Source: Thermoplasmata archaeon (GTDB lineage: Archaea > Thermoplasmatota > Thermoplasmata > Lutacidiplasmatales > UBA184). From it: a DNA stretch of 64,000 bases. The notes under the pieces are model-generated. The model was not told the origin of the DNA, searched no databases, and saw only the letters and a program-made list of their open reading frames with translations. The stretch is from NCBI GenBank assembly GCA_021817245.1, contig JAKAVQ010000007.1:59091-123090 (forward strand), in the 5' to 3' direction. Made by a program: the position numbers and the translations under genes. Positions 60,418-64,000 of the stretch are shown one piece after another (the first letter of the stretch is position 1; each line of letters opens with the position of its first letter).

Positions 60418-60684
60418 CTATTTTGACCCTTGACCTTCCGGCTCGGGTGAAGACTGCGCCTGTTCGAACCGGACCCGCTCCCTCAGCCAGCGTCCCTGCC
60501 GCTCGAGGAGCGAGTCGCCGGAGGACACCCGCGGGATCGGCGGAGCCTCCGCTCGCTGTAACGCGACGGCCTCCGAGGGCGAGATCGTCGGCTCCTGCGG
60601 GGCTGTCTCGGCCGCCGGAGGAACCGGCCCTCCCGCGTCGAGCTGCCGCTGGGTCACGCGGCGAGCGCCGTCACGTTCTGCCAT
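60418..60684 (-). CDS. Small hypothetical protein
   Basis: This 88-residue charged, Pro-rich protein starts at ATG 60684, 31 bp inside the end of the ThiI-like gene on the same strand, and is probably co-transcribed with it. It contains a short helix (SPSEAVALQRAEAPPIPR) and a basic segment (LLERQGRWLRERVRFEQAQ). No family is recognised. Its stop codon lies within the putative promoter of the GMC gene. Confidence 0.5.
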   Translation of the reverse strand: MAERDGARRVTQRQLDAGGPVPPAAETAPQEPTISPSEAVALQRAEAPPIPRVSSGDSLLERQGRWLRERVRFEQAQSSPEPEGQGSK

Positions 60685-61553
60685 CGTTCGGTCACCTCGG
60701 CATCGGTCAGCCCGACGGTCGGAGAGAAGACGACGCGGTCGGCCCAGCGCGCCCGCTCGGTCGGGTACTCCTCGACGGGGATCGGCAGCACGATGCCGTC
60801 CGCATGCGCGGCCTCCGCGACTTCGCCGAGCGCCCCCGCCCATGCGGCCGGGTCGGGCGAAGCGGGGGCGATGCGGAGCCTCGGATCGAACCGGGCGAGC
60901 GTCTCGCGCGCATAGGATTCCCCGGATGGGGGCACGACGAGGGAGACCCGACATCCCCGCTTCATCATCAGGTAGGCTCCCAGCGCGCCGCGCGGCCCGT
61001 CGACGAGCGCGACCAAGCGGCCGGCTACCCCCAGCGGAAGGCCGCCGGGTCCCTCGGCGCGGTCGAAGTAGAGGTAGGTCCGGGGACCGCGGACCTCCAC
61101 AAAGAGCTCGACGTCCGGATCGTCGAGATCGACCGAGAGCCGGCGGTCGGCGAACCGGGCGAGCAGGTCCGCGCCGAGGTCGCGCGCGAGTTCCTGGCTC
61201 GTGAACCCGTGCTGGCCGGTCCGCCGCGCCCGGACCGCGAACCGGCTCCCCGAGACTAGCCGCGGCTCGGCGAGCTCCTGCAGGCGGTCACGGATACGGG
61301 CCGGTTCGGTCTCGACCTCGTGGACCTCGCTCACCGACGTGATCCCGAAGACCCGGCGGAGCGCCCGGAGAGCCGTCTCGGGATCGTCGACCTCCACGTA
61401 CAGGTGACCCCGATCGGAGCGCAGCCGACCGGTGATGCCGTCCCGGACGAACTGCTCGAGGATGTTCCGTCGGAGCATGCTCTCGAACTCGCGGCGGACG
61501 GGGGGGGATTTCAGCGCGAGCTCGCCGTAGCGGACAAGGAGGAGCGACGCCAT
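60654..61553 (-). CDS. ThiI-like THUMP protein with degenerate PP-loop
   Basis: This 299-residue protein matches the ThiI tRNA 4-thiouridine synthetase outline. The N-terminal ferredoxin-like part (LLLVRYGELALKSPPVRREF) and a THUMP domain (RRTGQHGFTSQELARDLGAD) come first. The alpha-hydrolase domain follows, beginning GLPLGVAGRLVALVDGPRGA and LGAYLMMKRGCRVSLVVPP. In active ThiI the segment between these reads SGGxDSPVA; here it is DGPRGALGA, so the ATP-pyrophosphatase PP-loop is lost. There is no rhodanese domain. ATG 61553 is the start. A TATA-like gctttagc lies about 30 bp upstream. It may bind tRNA without thiolating it. Confidence 0.82.
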   Translation of the reverse strand: MASLLLVRYGELALKSPPVRREFESMLRRNILEQFVRDGITGRLRSDRGHLYVEVDDPETALRALRRVFGITSVSEVHEVETEPARIRDRLQELAEPRLVSGSRFAVRARRTGQHGFTSQELARDLGADLLARFADRRLSVDLDDPDVELFVEVRGPRTYLYFDRAEGPGGLPLGVAGRLVALVDGPRGALGAYLMMKRGCRVSLVVPPSGESYARETLARFDPRLRIAPASPDPAAWAGALGEVAEAAHADGIVLPIPVEEYPTERARWADRVVFSPTVGLTDAEVTERWQNVTALAA

Positions 61554-61578
61554 TCTCAACCCTTAAGACGACCGCATC

Positions 61579-61586
61579 GCTAAAGC
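61579..61586. promoter_or_regulatory. Shared TATA-like element between ThiI-like gene and argS
   Basis: GCTAAAGC on the plus strand (GCTTTAGC on the minus) sits about 26 bp before the argS ATG and about 30 bp before the ThiI-like ATG. Both may be leaderless from one bidirectional element. Confidence 0.5.
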
Positions 61587-61607
61587 GGTTCCCGGACGGA
61601 GCGGCCC

Positions 61608-63401
61608 ATGGATCGAAGCGAAGCGCTCCCTTCCGGACCGACCGATCCATGGGATCCGATCGTAAAGGTCGTCGTCGCCGGCTTGGTCGCCGCGGCGACG
61701 GAAGTCGGGGTGGCGCTGCCGGCGGAGACCGTCCGCGCCCAGCTCGCGCTGGACGGCGGCCCGCAGGGGGACCTCGCCCTCCCCCTGCATCGGCTCGCCC
61801 AGGTTGCCGGCCGTCCCGCGAACTCGCTCGCGGCGGAGCTCGCCGCCCACTTTCCCCCTTCGCCGATCCTTTCTTCGGTGGTGGCGACGGGGGCGTACGT
61901 CAATTTCGTTGCCGACTCCGCGCGACTCACCCAGGAGACGCTCGACCTCGTTCTCGCCCACGGCGGGCGCTACGGGTCCGGACCCGCGCTTCCCGAGACC
62001 GCCTGCGTGGAGCACACGAGCGCGAACCCGACGGGTCCGTTCCACATCGGCCGGGTCCGCAACGCCATCATCGGGGACACCTTCGCCCGGATCCTCCGGG
62101 CCTCGGGCGTCCCGGTCACGACGCAGTACTACATCGACGACATGGGCCGGCAGGCCGCGATGATCACCTGGATCTGGTCGAAGCCCCGCGCGGAGTGGCC
62201 CGACCCGATCCGGCGCGCGGCCGAGGGCGAGGAGGTCGGAGAGAAGCCCGACCGTCACCGGGGCCGGCCGTACCCGGCGGTCAGCGCCTACCTGAAGGAG
62301 CACGAGGAGGCCCGCGAGGAGGTGGCCGAGCTGGTCCGTTCCCTCGAGAGCGGAGAGCCGCCCGCCCGCCACCGGGCGCTCGCCCAGGAGATCCTCGACG
62401 GAATGCTCGCCTCGCTGGCGCGACTCTCGATCTCGTTCGACGAGTTCGTCTGGGAGTCCGACTTCGTCAAGGACGGTTCCGTCGAACGGGTCCTTGAGCG
62501 GCTGCGGGGGTCGCCGCACGCCGTCCGCGAATCGAACGGGGCATGGGCGATCGATACGACCGGGTACGGACTCCCGAAAGAGTCGACCCGCGTGGTGGTG
62601 CAGCGGGGGAACGGAACGAGCCTCTACGTGACCCGGGACGTCGCCTACCATCTTCAGAAGCTCGCCCGCTTCGGACGGGTGGTGGACGTGCTCGGTCAGG
62701 ACCATCAGCTGCACGCGCGCACGCTCGACGCGCTGCTCACCGAGGTGGGAGAGGCGCGGCGGCCGTCGTTCGTGATCTATCAGGACATCACCGTTCCCGA
62801 GGGCGGCCGCATGTCGACCCGGGGAGGCTCGGCCGTGTGGCTCGACCACCTCCTCGAGGAGGCGGTGACCCGCGCCCGCGGCGAAGTGCTCGCCCGTCGG
62901 GAGGACCTCGCCGAGGCCGACGTCGACCGCATCGCCGAGTCGGTGGCGACGGGTGCGATCCGCTACCACATCGTCCGGGTCGCTCCGGAGAAGCCGGTCG
63001 TCTTTCGTTGGGAGGACGCACTCTCGTTCGAAGGACGGAGCGGCCCCTTCGTCCAGTACGCGTACGCCCGCGCGTCGAGCGTGCTGCGCAAGGGAGAGGC
63101 CCTCCGGGGCCCGTACCCGTTCGACGCTCGGCTTCTGCGCGACCCGGAAGAGGCGGCGCTCGTCCGGGTGCTCGCCCGGTTCCCGAGGGTCGTCGCCTAC
63201 GCGGCCCGGACGGCGCACGTCCACGCCGTTGCGGGATACGCCCACGACGTCGCGGACCGGTTCAACCGGTTCTACCACGCGGTCCCCGTGCTGAAGAGCG
63301 GAGAGGAGCGGACGAGCCGGATCGCTCTGGTCGCCGCCGTCCGCCAGACGCTCGGGAACGCCCTCGACCTGCTCGGCCTCGCCCGACTGGAAGCGATGTA
63401 A
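61608..63401 (+). CDS. argS: Arginyl-tRNA synthetase
   Basis: This 597-residue class I synthetase charges tRNA-Arg. The N-terminal ADD1 domain precedes the catalytic motif VEHTSANPTGPFHIGRVRN, where the HIGH signature reads HIGR, as in many ArgRS. YYIDDMGRQAAM follows, and the KMSKS equivalent is GGRMSTRGGSAVWL. The C-terminal anticodon-binding domain is recognisable from VQYAYARASSVLRK and FNRFYHAVPVL. Length is typical. ATG 61608 is leaderless from the shared box. Confidence 0.97.
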   Translation: MDRSEALPSGPTDPWDPIVKVVVAGLVAAATEVGVALPAETVRAQLALDGGPQGDLALPLHRLAQVAGRPANSLAAELAAHFPPSPILSSVVATGAYVNFVADSARLTQETLDLVLAHGGRYGSGPALPETACVEHTSANPTGPFHIGRVRNAIIGDTFARILRASGVPVTTQYYIDDMGRQAAMITWIWSKPRAEWPDPIRRAAEGEEVGEKPDRHRGRPYPAVSAYLKEHEEAREEVAELVRSLESGEPPARHRALAQEILDGMLASLARLSISFDEFVWESDFVKDGSVERVLERLRGSPHAVRESNGAWAIDTTGYGLPKESTRVVVQRGNGTSLYVTRDVAYHLQKLARFGRVVDVLGQDHQLHARTLDALLTEVGEARRPSFVIYQDITVPEGGRMSTRGGSAVWLDHLLEEAVTRARGEVLARREDLAEADVDRIAESVATGAIRYHIVRVAPEKPVVFRWEDALSFEGRSGPFVQYAYARASSVLRKGEALRGPYPFDARLLRDPEEAALVRVLARFPRVVAYAARTAHVHAVAGYAHDVADRFNRFYHAVPVLKSGEERTSRIALVAAVRQTLGNALDLLGLARLEAM

Positions 63402-63456
63402 CGCCCCCCTCCCAACAACCTTATTTGCCGGACCTGTACCGGCTGCGGGGCATCCC

Positions 63457-63888
63457 TTGACAGTACGGGAAGACTTCGCGAAGTTCTTGCAGCGGGGAAA
63501 CCTGATCCAGCTCGCGATCGCATTCGTGATGGGCGCCGCGTTCTCGGCGGTCGTCACCGCGCTCGTCGCGGACATCATCACCCCGCTCATCGGGGTCGCC
63601 GGCAAGTTCGATTTCTCGACGTGGGTCTACACCGTCAACGGGAGCACGTTCCAACAGGGCCTGTTCCTGAACTCCCTGATCTCGTTCGTCACGATCGCGC
63701 TCGTCGTTTTCTTCGCGATCGCGCTCCCGTACCAGCGCCACGAGGACCGGAAGGCGGCGAAGGCCGCCGCGGCCGCGAAGGCCGCCCCGCCGACGACGCG
63801 GGCCTGCCCGGAGTGCCTTTCGCAGATCCCGATCGCGGCGAAGCGCTGCTCGGCGTGCACGTCGCCGGTCCCCCCGGTGGCGGCGTAG
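63457..63888 (+). CDS. mscL: Large-conductance mechanosensitive channel MscL with C-terminal zinc ribbon
   Basis: This 143-residue channel opens under membrane tension and protects cells from osmotic shock. The MscL start REDFAKFLQRGNLIQLAIAF leads into TM1 (IAFVMGAAFSAVVTALVADI), followed by a periplasmic loop (FDFSTWVYTVNGSTFQQGLF) and TM2 (FVTIALVVFFAIALPYQRHE). After the cytoplasmic Ala/Lys helix there is an added CPECLSQIPIAAKRCSAC module, a CxxC-x11-CxxC zinc ribbon not part of the classical channel. It starts at TTG 63457, and a ccttattt TATA-like box lies at 63419-63426. Confidence 0.93.
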   Translation: MTVREDFAKFLQRGNLIQLAIAFVMGAAFSAVVTALVADIITPLIGVAGKFDFSTWVYTVNGSTFQQGLFLNSLISFVTIALVVFFAIALPYQRHEDRKAAKAAAAAKAAPPTTRACPECLSQIPIAAKRCSACTSPVPPVAA

Positions 63889-63908
63889 GCCTAGCACTAC
63901 TCCCGCCA

Positions 63909-64000
63909 TTATGAGGTGAGGCCGAGCCACTTCGGCAACTCTTCGAGGGAGAGGCCGCGGTAGCCACCCTCCTCCGCTCGAATCGGAAGATCCAGCATCT
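63909..64000 (-). CDS. C-terminal end of a minus-strand gene, unknown
   Basis: The last 92 bases encode, on the minus strand, a peptide ending in GYRGLSLEELPKWLGLTS before a TAA at 63909-63911. The gene continues beyond the window. Third positions are mostly G or C and the composition is protein-like, but too little is visible for a family. An ATG falls 2-4 bases from the window edge, so even a very short ORF is possible. Confidence 0.45.
   Translation of the reverse strand, partial: MLDLPIRAEEGGYRGLSLEELPKWLGLTS

Noticed and set aside
1..64000. Search by eye for CRISPR arrays, insertion sequences, integrases and prophage genes
   Set aside because: No regularly spaced repeats, transposase or integrase motifs, or tRNA-adjacent attachment duplications were seen.

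Overview
The window is very GC-rich (roughly 70% by eye) chromosomal DNA from an archaeon. The information-processing genes are of archaeal type: ribosomal proteins L1, P0, P1, L15e, L18a, L44e and S27e, aIF2-alpha, aIF5A, Nop5, fibrillarin, Nop10, GINS, prefoldin alpha, FtsY, Trm56 and D-aminoacyl-tRNA deacylase. Many genes have an AT-rich TATA-like box 22-30 bp upstream of the start codon, the pattern of leaderless archaeal transcription. A DUF835 domain, a KaiC-like cluster and the gene content fit an uncultured high-GC Thermoplasmatota, but this is an inference from gene content. I see no insertion sequence, prophage, CRISPR array or integrase.

Layout. 1-3170: the end of moeA, a small ribbon-helix-helix-like gene, dtdA, a frameshifted small ORF, a tRNA-Glu with a T-loop intron and a hypothetical gene. 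3203-13295: a 1488-residue helical repeat protein, aIF5A, and a 1648-residue protein that joins a catalytically degenerate isoleucyl-tRNA synthetase to an HhH motif and a DUF835 domain. 13425-23611: surface and metabolic genes, namely secreted/membrane proteins, a DUF885 peptidase, a metal P-type ATPase, a membrane protein with a glycosyltransferase, a radical SAM protein and a nucleoside phosphorylase. 23765-29509: an accessory-looking locus with an operator-like inverted repeat, a small ORF, an SPFH/flotillin-like protein, a P-loop GTPase, a GAP1-N-like protein, a second degenerate GTPase and a convergent 521-residue unknown.

29784-37358: a SDR epimerase, an RHH-like regulator behind an AT-rich repeat region, cobalamin adenosyltransferase, a YchF-type GTPase, and a minus-strand run L44e - S27e - aIF2-alpha - Nop10 - wHTH regulator - Trm56 - mevalonate kinase. 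37598-43350: the L1-P0-P1 stalk operon with a hairpin after it, purF, and the Nop5-fibrillarin pair of the box C/D RNA methylation complex. 43307-50028: a DRG GTPase, then a HerA/VirB4-like ATPase followed by three KaiC-like proteins, two of them without a usable P-loop, and a PAC2 protein. 50038-63888: a MidA-type methyltransferase, GINS and a Toprim protein on divergent promoters, L15e, a GNAT / N-succinylamino acid racemase pair, TrmJ, FtsY, prefoldin, L18a, a GMC oxidoreductase, a ThiI-like protein with a broken PP-loop, argS and mscL. The last 92 bases hold the 3' end of another minus-strand gene.

The best candidates for new biology are the pseudo-IleRS-DUF835 fusion, the SPFH/GTPase/GAP1-like locus with its dead second GTPase, the HerA/KaiC cluster, and the tRNA-Glu T-loop intron.
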